Assembly: GCA_012656075.1 (NCBI GenBank)
Contig: JAAKBF010000099.1
Span: forward strand, 1 to 64,000
DNA length: 64,000 nt
From: Phytophthora hibernalis
Lineage: Eukaryota > Oomycota > Peronosporomycetes > Peronosporales > Peronosporaceae
Reading direction: 5' to 3'
In this document: piece by piece, positions 23,374-34,893 of the stretch
How positions within the stretch are numbered: the stretch's first letter is position 1
How the letters are laid out: the number at the start of each line of letters is the position of its first letter
Position numbers and translations under genes: made by a program
The notes under the pieces: model-generated
What the model was told of the DNA's origin: nothing
The model's input: only the letters and a program-made list of their open reading frames with translations
Database searches by the model: none

Positions 23374-26336
23374 GTGAGCATTGCAGAAACTGAGACCGGA
23401 GAGACAGGAGGGATTTCACTGTCGACTGCATTTATGCGGAAGACATTCAGTCGCTTTGGAGAAACCCTGCTAGTCGATTGCACACAAGACGAACAGGTAA
23501 ACGATACCTCGATGCAGGCTTTATACATGATTTATACAGGACTAACCCATGATTTGTATTACAAGGTAGACACCAACTACCAGCATCTGACGTTTGTGGT
23601 CATGAACGTGTTCGGTGATGGGGTGGTCATGCAGCACTAGGTGATAGAAGACTGGCACATGGACAGGGCTATATCACATTTCAAACGTACGCATCCTGAC
23701 GGTTTGAAATTGCTGCGAGTGATCATTGTGAACAATGACATGAATGAAGTGCGATTACTACAGTCCAACTTCTCGGAAGCTCGGGTTTTAATTTGTCATT
23801 TCACGTCATTAAGTACATGAAGGAGGAGCACGCGAAACCTGAGTTTGGGAAAGTCTCTAATGATGATGCCTCTCAGGTGGATGCAGCTATTCATAAAATG
23901 GTCTACGCGAGCTCTCAAGAAGAGTACGACACACCACTAGAGCATCGCTGAGAGGTCTATGCTCGCGAATTGGACTGGAAGTGTTCCGTAAGTACTTCGC
24001 CAAGAACTGGGATTCATGTCAAGACATGTGGGTCATGCATGTGAGAGCTGAGCTTCCCACTTCAAGAACCACACCAACACTCGTCTTGAAATCTTCTTTG
24101 GGAAGCTGAAAGACGTAATCAACATCAGTATGAGCATGGATCAATGTGTAGATGCTCTGGTGGCAGGTGACAGACGAGCGGAGAACGAGAACAAGTACCG
24201 GTCGTCTCGTATTGATCACTTTGTCAACACGAACTACGATGAGGAGATGTCAAATGTTCTAAGGTTTACGGCCCACTTCGTAGCTCAGCAAATTGAGCCA
24301 CAATATGCAGCTATACTGTCGAAGGCGGAAGTATACGCGTACGAGATAAGCTCAGACGATCCCGACGATATCAAGGTTCGCGGTGGCTCCGACATCCACA
24401 GACTCTGCATAAAGGATTGGAGATGTGACTGCGAATTTGGCTAGACTCATGCGACTACCGTGCCGACATGACATAGCTTACGGAAGACATACAACTTTTG
24501 CAGGAGCTGTGATTCCGTGGAACTGTATCGACGAACGGTGAGTTAGTTATATTAGTATGTACAGCATTCCTACAGGATTTTAACAGGATTATAATATCAT
24601 TATACAGATGGACCAGTCCTGTGTCAAATCTACGGTCTGTACGTCAGATGCAGTACCAAGCCTTCGATGCGAATTCATCCAGCAACATTCGGAAGACCTC
24701 GGACGCATGCCGACCGGTACAAGGAAGCTATCAGGGCTACGCATTTTATTGCATCCGAGCTAGCTGTTATGATGAATGAGGATAAGTTTGATGGCATACT
24801 CGGGTTCGTTCTACTGCAGTGGCGCAATGTTCGACAGACGCGCAAGAGAGTGGGTGCAGACGATCCTTCGGAGAAATCGAACGGTTCAATCTGCGAAAGT
24901 AAGATCGAAAAAACTCGGTTGATGCAAATACAGATGCCGCCGGCGATGCCGAGAGAGATGCACCTGTATATGCAGAGAGATGCTAGCCCAGCAAATACGC
25001 CGGGAAAAGCTAGACTGAAGGTCTTCATTAACCCAAAGGAGCCCAAGGTTGGCCGGCCACAGAAACAGCGCACTGTGACGGCGGCTAGTGAGCGAGCTGA
25101 TCGCAAATGGTATAATGCTGCTGAACATGGTCGTGCAGCAGCTGAAGCAGATACACTGCGAATTCTCTCGCCCGTGAAAAGCAAGGGCTTGTGGAAACGC
25201 AAAGACGACTATCGTGGGTGTTGACACAGTATGCCCAAGCTGCCGACAAAAAGCCTTTGTTCCGCAAAATGCGGAATCCTGTATTAGTACTGGATCCATT
25301 TTACGTATAGCCCACCAAGCTGTTGGACCCATGTATGAAGATGATGCCAGTCCGAAACAATAGACGGGACCCCGTACTAGTTAAAACTGAAGCCGCAGAA
25401 GCTACCGGTCCCGAAGAGTGGTTGAAGTCGTGCAAATTAAGGACGTTGGAGCATTCTCGCGCCAGCATATTGAGCTGATAAAACGATTTGATAATATGAA
25501 AGAAACTGTTCAACTTGGCTTGGATGCGGTCAAATGGATCTCGGAGGATGCACTACCGGCACTCCTGCGCAATACCAAGCAAGTTGGAGATCAAATTATA
25601 TGTGCTTACCCATATCAACACATCGACGACCTCGATGGCTCCCTGAATTCGTGTATGCTATCTTGTATAAAGTGGTACCGCCGTTGTGGCTGTCGGATGT
25701 ATGCATCCGCGGACTCTGGGACAGACTCGCCAGAGATTACACTACATGCCGATTTGCAGTGTTCCAATCAGTATCTACAAAACCTTCACGTGCGCGAAAT
25801 ACCGGGAGGAAATCGTATCGGGTGACGTTCTCGCTCGCATCGTGACTCACGTTTGTGATTTGGATGTGGGCACTGTAATGCTCTCTCTAAACTTCGGCAG
25901 CGCGCACTGGTGGTGGATCGTCGTTAAGGCGTCTGCTCAGAGAATCTATTACTACGACCCGCTCAATCAAAAAGGATACGAGCGGGCTGCAAATGGGGTG
26001 GCCAGGTATCTTAAGTTCCACGGGCTCATCAACTATGAAGTGGTGCCGCAGAACAACCCCATCCAGGTCGACCAATTTAGCTGCGGATTGTTTGTATGCT
26101 GGATGTTCATGCGTCAAGTGGTGCAAGGGATCACGAACGGCATGGGCGATAACGCTCTACCCCTGCGCCGGTTTGAGCTGTTCTACATGTACTACATGCG
26201 GATAGGACGCTTAATCTCACCTATCAAGAACGCAGCAGCGACGGGGTACGTGCTGCCGCAGGGCATGCTTGATGAGGGCATGGCCTTGGCAGTTGGAACT
26301 CTAGAGTCAGCGGACGATGACATCCATCCAGACTAG
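23374..26336 (+). mobile_element. Mutator-like element with SWIM finger and Ulp1-type protease
   Basis: Frames in order give a Mutator-like transposase (TFSRFGETLLVDCT with the first aspartate, FVVMNVFGDGVVMQH, HMDRAISHFKRTHPD), a SWIM-type zinc-binding segment (WRCDCEFG at 24418-24441, followed in other frames by CRHD-like sequence), a basic linker, and a C48 cysteine-protease domain at 25686-26336. This is the gene layout of Mutator elements that carry an Ulp1-like protease. The transposase N-terminus is missing and the frame is broken repeatedly. It directly abuts the tandem array at 23274. Confidence 0.75.
25686..26336 (+). pseudogene. Ulp1-like (C48) cysteine protease domain of the Mutator-like element
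   Basis: The C48 catalytic pattern is intact: histidine in NFGSAHWWWIVV, aspartate in IYYYDPLNQKGY, glutamine in VVPQNNPIQVDQ and cysteine in FSCGLFVCWMF. Ulp1 enzymes cut SUMO-type modifiers. In transposons the role is unknown; it may help the element evade host control. The frame opens inside an exon-like region with no proper start, so it is read as the C-terminal part of the element's protein. The domain itself has no stop over about 200 residues. Confidence 0.8.
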
Positions 26337-26340
26337 CTGG

Positions 26341-27587
26341 TAGTTAAGTTTTGCACGTTTTGGAGCTCTACAGAGTTGGCAACACACGCTGGTTTGCTCA
26401 ATGAATACATGTCGCTATCTAGCTTGTGCGTGATCTCTGAAACTAATTCTTGTCACCAACGTGAATGACTTGGCAGTTTAAGCGAAAGAAGAGTTAGTCC
26501 TGGACTAGTCATGCAACAATCCTGGGGAATCCGTTCATCGCTCGCAGCCACACGTCCTGTATCTTGCGTATCTTCCTCGTCCTCGAACAAACCTTTCCCA
26601 TCTGCTGATAATGTTGATCTTGTTAGACAGGTTCTTATAATCCTGATGAGACCCTGTACACAAATCCTGGATACTTCAGGATTATAACGAAAAATACCCG
26701 CCTTGCTTTTAAAGAAAGCAAGTGATCGCCATATTCTAAAAATACCGAGTCCATTCGATCACTATAGTGGGCGTGCCTGCAGGTGAATCAAGCTGCTGCA
26801 GCTGCTGCAAGACATACTGTACAGCATTAATTAAAATTTTACTCCGTCAGCACTACGGTATGCATTGTCAACTCCTCATCGACTACAAAATATTCGACGT
26901 TCGCTTTGTAGCTGGTGGTCGTCTGTCATGACCTTGGCTCAGGCCGATCATAACAGCCTTGAAGAAGTTCGCCGTCGAGGCGAGCAGATGCACCGCCACA
27001 TTCATCTCGGGAGCTCCAGGTCTGAGTCTAGCAAGAACGCGTCCTTTCCCTCCCCCTTGTACTCCACCGCATACACCTCCGCTCACGAGTTGTTGCTGTA
27101 CGAGCCACGGTATCCCAGCGCCTTCTGCTGCGGCACTTTGCGCGTACCTCGTACGGCAACATACTCAGGATGTCACGCACGCAGATCACCGTCGAGCTGT
27201 AGTACCCATGCGGTGCCTGAAATCCATCGCGTCCGTGTGGCCGCCTAGGAAGCGTTGCCGGTATCCTCTATATCCACCTGATCCGCCAGCGCGATCATAT
27301 CAGTCGTCGACAGCGTCGGGTGGGACGCCTTCACGGGCTTCAACGCAGATGATTTTTTCCCTGCTGTGACGGTGGTCACACGGGCCTTAGTTTTAGAGGA
27401 AGCGTTAACGCGATAACCACAACAGACGCCTGGCGTTCCTGCTGTAAGATTGCAAAGGCCTGGCCTTCCTGCCCAATATGGTGCTGAGTACCAATTGACT
27501 TGCGAGCTTCGGATTAGAGTTAAACTGCTTTATATTAAGAACACTGTTGTACTTTCTAACTACTGCTAACTATCTGCACCTGGAAGT
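26341..27587. other. Intergenic sequence, no supported gene
   Basis: Frames at 26865-27369 overlap in two phases with no recognisable domain and are probably chance. A perfect small hairpin, CTTGCTTT paired with AAAGCAAG around a five-base loop, lies at about 26703-26723. Confidence 0.35.
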
Positions 27588-29326
27588 TTGGACGTGATTG
27601 ACGGTACAACTCGTGATAATCCAGTCGTCGGTACAGAGTTCACTCAAAGCCGGCACACAGTTGCATTTCTCTTAAATCCAAGTAATTTTGCAAACACAAC
27701 GGCGTCAACACGCACCATGCCGAACGATAATTTTGATGTGGAATACAATTTGACTTCCCTGAGTTTGAACATCATGATCAGACTGAAAATGTTCCCGAGA
27801 TCACAACCTATTGGCACAGTGTAAGCGCTGTCAATGGCGAGGAAGGTACCGATACCATGATTGGTCGTAGAACAGGTCGGACCAGCAAATGGATTGGTGG
27901 CTACAAGTATACGAGGATCAACAAAAACACGATGAAAGTGTACTATCGGTGCAGCCACTATCGCAGCTCGCACTGTAAAGACAAATGCGATTTTTCTTTG
28001 TCCTCGATGCCTACGGAAAGTTTATCCCCGTACGTGCGGCCGCTCCGTACTTCCAGAAGACTACATTGGTCCCAGTGTTGAGACGGACGTGACTGCAACC
28101 TTGAAGCGCGAAGTGGATCATTTAGCAATCACCATCACAGCAAACAGGGGCTTTATTTGGGACATCGTGCGCGCAAAGTTCTATGGTAATCGGACTACCA
28201 GCCTTGCAATTTATGGACTATCGCGAGTGGCAATTTTGAGACGTGTGAATCGAGCAAGATCTGAAGAATTCGGCAGTTCTGTTTACGGTCAAATTGAAGT
28301 TTCACCGTGGTCGCACGTGCTGTTAGATGACGGAAGCCCTTCTGAAACAAACTTTCTTCCCTGCCACTATTCTTACTACGATCGCCAAGCTAAAGAACGG
28401 CAGCGTATGTTAGGGTGGGCACATTCAGCTCTGCTGAATATGTTGAAACACAAGAAGACTGATGTTTTCGTCAACGATACTTTCAGGTGTGTACCTCCTA
28501 AGTATAAGCTGTGCGTCATTTTATCGATTTATGGCAGACCAACGCGTTTGTACTATCCGGACGCTTTCGTTTTGTGCAGTTCCAAGGAATACGAGACGTA
28601 TTTTCACGCGATGAGACTGGTACTAGATGAGACCGATTACACAATGGATCCAGAGTTTGTGTATTGCGTCCTTGAAGCAGGGTTGATCCGAGCGATCACA
28701 AACCATTTTCACGTCGACCTCGATGCCCTTGAACTGGAGTGAAAACGAAGGAGGAAATGCCGTGATATCTCTGCCAAAAGTGCGCTTGAGGGAATTTAAC
28801 CGTTGTGCTAGCTCTTGTGGGCTGCGTTTCCACCGATACATCTTTTGAGCCACATGACGCCAAACAATCTGGACCCCTTGGTCTGCATACGGGCGTGCTA
28901 GTAGGATGCCTCTTTCACTTTAAGCAGGCTTGCAGACGCAAGATTAAAGAATATGGAATTCCGAATCTTGAGTGCTCAATTGCCATGCGGCACGGTGCTC
29001 TAGACATGCTCGCTGTAATCAAACAAGACAAAGTGAAGAAGTAGGAAATGGTTTGGTTCAAGGCGAAGATTGCATCCGAGTGCGAGCTAGCAGGTCTGCG
29101 TTGTTCCGACTCAAAGTCTAAAAGGTTTTGGAAGTACTTTGTTCGTACCTGGATCGTAAGGTTCCCTCCAAAGCTTTGGAATGTAGAGCCATATTCGAAG
29201 GGAGTGATTAGCAGAAGAAATAATCCCTTAGAACGCTTCAATCGTGAGATGAATGCATTTTCCAGCAGCCCACCCGAATTTGCCCGATTTCGTTGTAGGT
29301 ATTGTAAAAACCTTGCTCGTCGCTAA
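27588..29326 (+). pseudogene. Mutator-like transposase with FLYWCH-like zinc finger, broken
   Basis: The N-terminal part has a FLYWCH-type pattern (GGYKYTRINKNTMKVYYRC, then HCKDKC) near 27900-27990. The MULE catalytic region follows: DVFVNDTFRCVPPKYKL and YYPDAFVLCSSKEYETYF. The position usually DFE reads VLEAGL (28672-28689), so a catalytic aspartate appears to be lost. Later frames hold LVGCLFHFKQACRRKI and RRNNPLERFNREMNA, typical of these transposases. TAG at 29042-29044 splits one otherwise open frame. The element is inactive. Confidence 0.75.
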
Positions 29327-30561
29327 CCAACTAGAAGTTTGACATCGATTTAGGCAGAGCAAAGGCCCTAAACGACTTTCAATCAAGAGACTAAGGCCTG
29401 TATCCATCCCGGATAACGTGGAAGAATCAGCGTCCTCATCTAACAGTGATGGTGAGCTGATGTCAAGCGAAGATTTGGATAGCGTGCTTCACCCGGACCT
29501 ACGACGCAATTGTTAGCCTACGCATACAAGGACCTGCACATGTACAAGTTGAGAACTTCGGAGTACTTCAAGATCAAGCGGGTTACTACAACGAGATCGC
29601 CGCTTTGAATTCGGGTAGTGATTCAAACGAATGAGAGATCGGTTGCGACCGGTAAGGCTAGTGCATGTTTTGAATTTAATAAATGAACGATTCTTTGATC
29701 GTATCTACCTACCGAGTACGTCTGATAACTCTCAGACGAGAGTAGGAAAAGCGAAGAACCGATGAGACGGATCAAGGAGAGGGGTCGGGATCGACTTCAA
29801 TTCCATTCTTAGTCAGACCCCCTTCAGCAGCTCTAAAGAACTCAAATATAGATCTCTAGCTTGCATAATTCTTCCAGATGCGAATTCATCTGATGGGGCT
29901 TCGTCAGTGAAGTCAGGTGCAGGGAAACATTGTGTCCGATAGAACGCTTGCTATTACGTCCGATACTCACAGCAGTAAACGCATTCGCGGAGGTGATGCA
30001 CCGATCTCAAGCGTGGGCCAGTAAATTAGCACTCCGTACACCAGTAGAAATTGATTCAATGACAGATGATGTAATGCTTCCGTTGTTGTAGGCAGTATGA
30101 ATCTTGAGTGATTCTTCACGGGAAAGCACGTCGAAGTAGCGCGATCTCGCTTTTTTAAAGCGCCCACAACTGTGCGAGTGCCTCTTCATCGCGTGATGAA
30201 GTACCCTCCGTTACAATAGTCGGCGTGGTTGTCGGTGCAGTTTTTACCATAGGACTTGGCGTACGGTCGTGAATGCCGACTGACGTGGATTGAACAGCTT
30301 TTTCGACTAGTCTTCGAGCGTTCGTCCTGTGTTCCATTTGAATGATCCAGGAACGAGGGATCTGGCGTGAGATCTACCTGGTGTCATTAGGAAGCTTGAG
30401 CCACTAGTTGCGAATCCGGATTCCCCATGACCCCGCAGCCATTTGCTATCACACTCATCGCGGCTCGAATCATTCAGAGACTTGCGTTTTGCCGCATAAA
30501 TCTTGGCATATGTGTTCCCCTCGGCTTCAACAAAACTCCATACTGCTGCGTGCACCTTCAT
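29327..30561. other. Intergenic sequence with minus-strand ORF fragments
   Basis: Minus-strand frames at 30307-30561, 30155-30337 and 29967-30189 could join into one serine/threonine-rich protein, but no start, signal peptide or domain supports it. The remaining 600 bp shows nothing. Confidence 0.25.
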
Positions 30562-30659
30562 CTTTCACTCAGAGCTTAAAACTGCATCGAAGCAATCGAA
30601 AAGACATCAAAGACCTTATCAATATAAATTTGGTCAATGTGAGATGGTGGTATTTGAGG

Positions 30660-30815
30660 GCTTATAGACGACTGAATTAAGCCACTCCTCGTTTCAAATG
30701 TAGCCGCTGAATAAAACCGCTCCTCGGTTACAAAGTGGAGGGTGAATGTACCAGCTTATATGTGATTTAAACTCTAAAATAGGCCGGGTGAATTAAGCCG
30801 GTCCGCGGGTCCAAA
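30660..30815. repeat. Loose repeats of a GAATTAAGCC-type motif
   Basis: Three diverged copies occur near 30672, 30709 and 30790: GAATTAAGCCACTCCTCG, GAATAAAACCGCTCCTCGG and GAATTAAGCCGGTCCGCGG. They precede the regular 46-bp array and may share origin with it. Confidence 0.5.
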
Positions 30816-30880
30816 ATATACTGGTATGGATGGTGTAAATGCTACAATCCTGATAGATGATTTGTAAAGCATTTAATGGG

Positions 30881-31085
30881 TCGAGTTAGTGTGCACCCTG
30901 GGTAAAGGTTCCAATTAAGTCGACCGGTCGAGTTAATGTGCATCCTGATAAAGGTTCACATTAAGTCGACCGGTCAAGTTAATGTGCACCCTGGGTAAAG
31001 GTTCACATTAGGGAGACCGGTCAAGTAAATGTGCACCATGGTAATGGTTCAAATAAGTTGACCGGTCGAGTTAATGTGCATCCGG
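30881..31085. repeat. 46-bp tandem array, about 4.4 units
   Basis: Units start at about 30881, 30928, 30974, 31021 and 31066, each with TCGAGTTAATGTGCA-type starts, then GGTTCACATTAAGT and CGACCGG. It lies 3' of the second DIRS recombinase, as the 233-bp array lies 3' of the first. Confidence 0.9.
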
Positions 31086-31340
31086 TCGGATTCAGTTGCG
31101 GTCCCGTTCACGGCCCAGACGGATAACCGTTGCGGTTCGTTTTCAATTATAGAATTGGCTCATGCGCATTCCAAAACACTCCAGATATCCAATACGTCGG
31201 AGAAACTACGGTTTCCGCGTAGATACTGTCGTGGGGACAAACACTCGAAATTTGTATTCTGTGAGAGCTTACGAAATCAACTTGAACTCAATTTTAGGGC
31301 GAACTGAAAACCCCTAGAGAATGGTTGATTCCGTAAGCCC

Positions 31341-32219
31341 TCACTGAAGTCGGTGTATGATCGGTGAACCAGACACGATCTTGGTGGCGAGTCCCTGCAC
31401 AGATTCTTTGCATAGTCTTGTGTATTGCTTCAACGTGTGGGATGCCCACCGTCCGTGAAACTGGATGGTAAGCGCATCGACGCCAGACGGGTACATGTGG
31501 GTTGCGCCTCCGGCTCGTAGCGAGTGTGCACTGCATTCCGCAGGATTGTTTCCGAGCCTTGATGGATCGAAGTTGACAACTTCCCCGACGAGATGCAATC
31601 GATCCTGCCAGTTGTATTGAAGAACACGGCCGAGACCACAATGTGCTTTGAGGATGCAAAGGGTCCCAAACATAGGGCACATGAATCGATGACCCGAGCG
31701 GTTCAGCATTCGGAGTGTCGGCGTGCCACGTTGATTGGTTTTCGATCCTTTCAGTCGGATGTGTACAGACTCCTCTTCATGAGCTAAGATTGTAGTAGCT
31801 CCAGAGCTGTTTAACACGGCGATGTCTTGTGCCTTAAGCGCAAACCACGAAAATCTCTGTCCTTCGGCGGCAATTTCCGAGCGCCGAAGCAGGAAGAAAA
31901 ATAACAGACCCCGAGAGCTTGATCGGAAGGGTTTGAAATGTCGAGAGAGCCAAAACGGTACTCTAGTAGTTGTAGAGATACCGGTGTCTTGTGACGCACA
32001 GGCGAGTCGAGGCGTTATCCCTTTTAGTAGCAAGCGAATTTGTGAATGGTCGCTGGGGAACTGGAGAGCCGCGGCGTGGAAGAAGTGCAGGATATCATGT
32101 AGCGTACAAGCAATAATGCTGCCGCGCACAGGTCGACCCGAGCCGAAGCCGTACTGGAAATCGTGAATAATGAAGTCGGTTATAAACTGGACCTGCTCAA
32201 CCGTTGAGTATTCCAGCAC
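31341..32219 (-). CDS. DIRS tyrosine recombinase, open frame
   Basis: An uninterrupted 292-residue frame holds the catalytic set: arginine in FFLLRRSEIAAEG, HxxR in SAHSLRAGGATH, and HGRWASHTLKQYTRL with the nucleophile tyrosine near the end. The upstream SAM-like domain is broken (32180-32470). The frame starts internally, so an ATG is not assured. It would integrate element cDNA if expressed. The open frame contrasts with the decayed RT of the same element and suggests a fairly recent copy. Confidence 0.75.
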   Translation of the reverse strand: MLEYSTVEQVQFITDFIIHDFQYGFGSGRPVRGSIIACTLHDILHFFHAAALQFPSDHSQIRLLLKGITPRLACASQDTGISTTTRVPFWLSRHFKPFRSSSRGLLFFFLLRRSEIAAEGQRFSWFALKAQDIAVLNSSGATTILAHEEESVHIRLKGSKTNQRGTPTLRMLNRSGHRFMCPMFGTLCILKAHCGLGRVLQYNWQDRLHLVGEVVNFDPSRLGNNPAECSAHSLRAGGATHMYPSGVDALTIQFHGRWASHTLKQYTRLCKESVQGLATKIVSGSPIIHRLQ

Positions 32220-32490
32220 AGAAGGTTGGATTCAACGTCGGGTAGACCACACATACCAAGATCCCAGGGCACTGCTGTACTTGGTGTATGTTGTTGCCGC
32301 CACAGAGTGTGCTCGGAGATAGTACGCCAAGTCGCCTCCAGAGCCAAAACATCCGAAGTGGGTGTAACCTGCGTCCAACCAAGCGTTAGTTTATTAAATA
32401 GAGCAGCCATAACTCGACTGCTGTTCATTTGCGTCAGCTATCCGATTCTCCGTGCCAGCCACGTGCGATGACGAAAACCGGAGGCCAACT

Positions 32491-33022
32491 TTAACTCCCA
32501 ATGCCCAAGTAGCCGGATAATGGTTTGAGCCCTTGTGTTACATGACAACATGTTGTTTTGCCAAGCCACAGCGGACGTATTGTCAATTCGGAAATGGACA
32601 TGCACCGGTGTCGTGCCGCCACCGCTGCGGGAAGTACACCACTGTTAACCCCAGGCCTGAACAGCAAACGCACAGGACAGTAGCTCCCGATAATTGATAT
32701 CGAAACCCACCGCTGGATAGGTCTTCGTTGATTCGATGAGTTGCTTCTCAGCGGGCTGAGCCGATAGCTTAGCACCACGGCGTTCGCCGCAACGAGAGCA
32801 CAGATGCCGCTGTCAGAGGCATCCATCTCAATGATCACGTCTGGAGGGGGTTGTTATGAAAGTATTATTGAGGGGCCCATTCAGCAGCGGAGAGTCTAGA
32901 ATGATGGACCTCCAGAGAATATCTTGCTTCATGTCTTTTGAGACCGTAACTTGGATGACCCTACCGGTGGTAAGAGGATTGCTGTTGCCTTTGTCCACGA
33001 CACCAAACGGGCTTATGTCCAC
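32491..33022 (-). pseudogene. Internally deleted RT and RNase H of the second DIRS element
   Basis: The frame 33022-32828 starts with the RT entry motif SPFGVVDKGNSNPLTTGRVI and passes directly into QVTVSKDMKQDILWRSII. The latter aligns by pattern with the thumb segment IEDLKWFELII of the first DIRS element. The palm with its catalytic aspartates, about 0.7 kb in the first element, is missing in frame at about 32953. RNase H then begins with IIEMDASDSGICALVA at 32838. Confidence 0.75.
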
Positions 33023-33036
33023 TTCTGGCCAACGTT

Positions 33037-33903
33037 TCAGAATGTCAGGTCAAGAACCAGACAGCGCCAAGTGTCTTGCTCCTTGCGAATGTTTTTGATG
33101 AGAACCGGGTACCGTTCGTCCGCGGACTTGTGGTTGGATGGATACGACTGTTGTCGCGGTAGCGTGTTCTGCAAGGGCGCCCGAACACCCGACGTGGTAA
33201 TCTCCAGTAAAGCGTCGAGATGTCGATAACCCGCACAGGCGCGGCGGATAACATTGGGAAGCATCCGCTTATTCGGACGATAGTCATCGCTAGTCTGACC
33301 GCACATAAGCTCGAAAAACTGCGGAAGTTTGATGTCCGTCCGACGTACAAACTCAGATAGCACACTTTGGAGCACTTTGTTAAGCGAGGGTGACCCCTCA
33401 ATCGTCTTCAGCGACGCTGCCGGCAAGGAAAGTCCCACAGTACACAGTGCAGCGTTGATGGTACGCAGGCGGATTTTCTCCCAAAGTCCTGCCCGGGCTT
33501 CCGCGTTCCTCGCTAGGTGAGTCGTGACTACAGGGTTTGAAGCAGAACGCTGGCGCGCACTTCGGACCCGGCGTGTGCAACCGCATCGTTGTATCTCCGA
33601 TATTGAAGGCTCGCTGCCACTTGACCCACTAACTGTTGTGTCTGTGATGGCTGTCTGACTGTCGCTGTGCCTCAACAACGCCGCGGGTCCTAACGCTGAA
33701 TCGTATGTTGCATCACGATGTGGACCCGTCGGGGCGCGTTGCCGAGTTTGTACAAGAGAGCCTTGGGGCGACTCGGACGACGATAGTGTGCCATGGGGCG
33801 ACGCGAGCGTGTTCGTAGGACCATGGGGTGTCTTTTTGTGTGTCTGCATTGTCGTGCAGACATCATCCGCAGCACGAGGCGCGGAAACCAAACTGTCGTT
33901 CAT
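33037..33903 (-). CDS. DIRS gag-like/RT N-terminal ORF
   Basis: An open frame of 288 residues. The N-terminal half is Ser/Thr/Pro-rich. The C-terminal half (KLPQFFELMCGQTSDDYRPN, then SGVRAPLQNTLPRQQ and SNHKSA) matches by pattern the region before the RT in the first DIRS element (GLPDFIRLVRGQTAEDPRPN). It is probably the end of gag leading into the RT. The exact start is unclear. Confidence 0.65.
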   Translation of the reverse strand: MNDSLVSAPRAADDVCTTMQTHKKTPHGPTNTLASPHGTLSSSESPQGSLVQTRQRAPTGPHRDATYDSALGPAALLRHSDSQTAITDTTVSGSSGSEPSISEIQRCGCTRRVRSARQRSASNPVVTTHLARNAEARAGLWEKIRLRTINAALCTVGLSLPAASLKTIEGSPSLNKVLQSVLSEFVRRTDIKLPQFFELMCGQTSDDYRPNKRMLPNVIRRACAGYRHLDALLEITTSGVRAPLQNTLPRQQSYPSNHKSADERYPVLIKNIRKEQDTWRCLVLDLTF

Positions 33904-34107
33904 GGGACGGACAGAGGGCCGCCGGATTAGGCCGGACGATGTAGTGTGTTCGTTTGCAGCACCAAACTGTAATGTATTTAAAGTGGTATTGCATATGTAC
34001 CGAAGGGCCGACGAACTGGCGGAACCTCAGCTACCTCACTCGTGACGGCGGCGGTTGGGTTGGCGACGTTCAGGTTTGTAGTAGCGGTCCAGGTACTCCT
34101 GCAGGTA

Positions 34108-34893
34108 TCATGGTAGGCGGCCGTTCCAGCGGTGGGTGCGGCTATGGTGAGCACAGCGCTCAGCGCTACCACTATAGTACATGCCACCTGCGAGGAACTG
34201 GAGGCACGGTTCACGGCCTTCGGTATCACGAGGAATTAATCTCCGGATTCGCTCCGGCATAATCGCCGGGTGAGACGTCAAACCGCGGCGCGGCGGAACG
34301 GTTTCTCGGCGAGATGGCGGTGATGGGCCGGTCGAGATGGGTGTGTGTGTCGTAGCCATGCGCAGTGCAAGTCCATTCAATGCGGATTGCCAGTCTTGAC
34401 TGTGGTAATCCCCAGCTCGGACTGCTTCGCTGAAATATCGCCACCAGTATGGCGAGTCCACGAGCAATTGGGCCAGTGCCCTTCCAAGAAACAGGTTCAC
34501 GTAAAGTAGCGTCAGGTTTACGCGCTCAGGCGTGTTGTTGTCTCTCTCCATGTTCGCCTGGACAAACCGCTTCAGGCTTGACAGCAGTCGGCGGACGTGG
34601 TCGAACCAAAGTGCATCGCTGAACGAAAATAAACCACCGATAGCCGCCAGCGGATTCTCGTAGGTCGCGCGCCTCGCATCTGTCACCGGCAGGGTTGCCG
34701 CAGCACCAACGTCGGCGGAGAAGTTGGCGTTGGTAGAACCTCGCTGCAAATGCTCCATCTCAGATTGTGGGCGAAACTGCATCACAGTTAATCCTCGCGA
34801 CCCGAGGCGACCACAGAAAAGCGCCGTCAATACGGCTGGCGACGCATCGAATCGCACGCACTCGAGTTCTCGAATATGCAGTACGAATGACAT
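34108..34893 (-). CDS. Possible gag-like ORF of the second DIRS element
   Basis: A 261-residue open frame on the same strand, 200 bp before the next DIRS ORF. It has no recognised domain. A region such as TLLYVNLFLGRALAQLLVD and SPYWWRYFSEAVRAGDYHS looks like folded protein. Position and strand suggest the element's first ORF; the start codon used is uncertain. Confidence 0.5.
   Translation of the reverse strand: MSFVLHIRELECVRFDASPAVLTALFCGRLGSRGLTVMQFRPQSEMEHLQRGSTNANFSADVGAAATLPVTDARRATYENPLAAIGGLFSFSDALWFDHVRRLLSSLKRFVQANMERDNNTPERVNLTLLYVNLFLGRALAQLLVDSPYWWRYFSEAVRAGDYHSQDWQSALNGLALRMATTHTPISTGPSPPSRRETVPPRRGLTSHPAIMPERIRRLIPRDTEGREPCLQFLAGGMYYSGSAERCAHHSRTHRWNGRLP

Larger units (their letters stand above)
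31341..34893 (-). mobile_element. Second DIRS-type retrotransposon, RT palm deleted
   Basis: On the minus strand the order is a gag-like ORF (34893-34108), a second gag/RT-start ORF (33903-33037), a shortened RT with RNase H (33022-32491) and a tyrosine recombinase (32219-31341). The family differs from the element at 19.5 kb, though the RT start regions share landmarks (GV.P, PRQQ, SNH). The RT catalytic core is absent, so the copy cannot move on its own. Confidence 0.8.
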
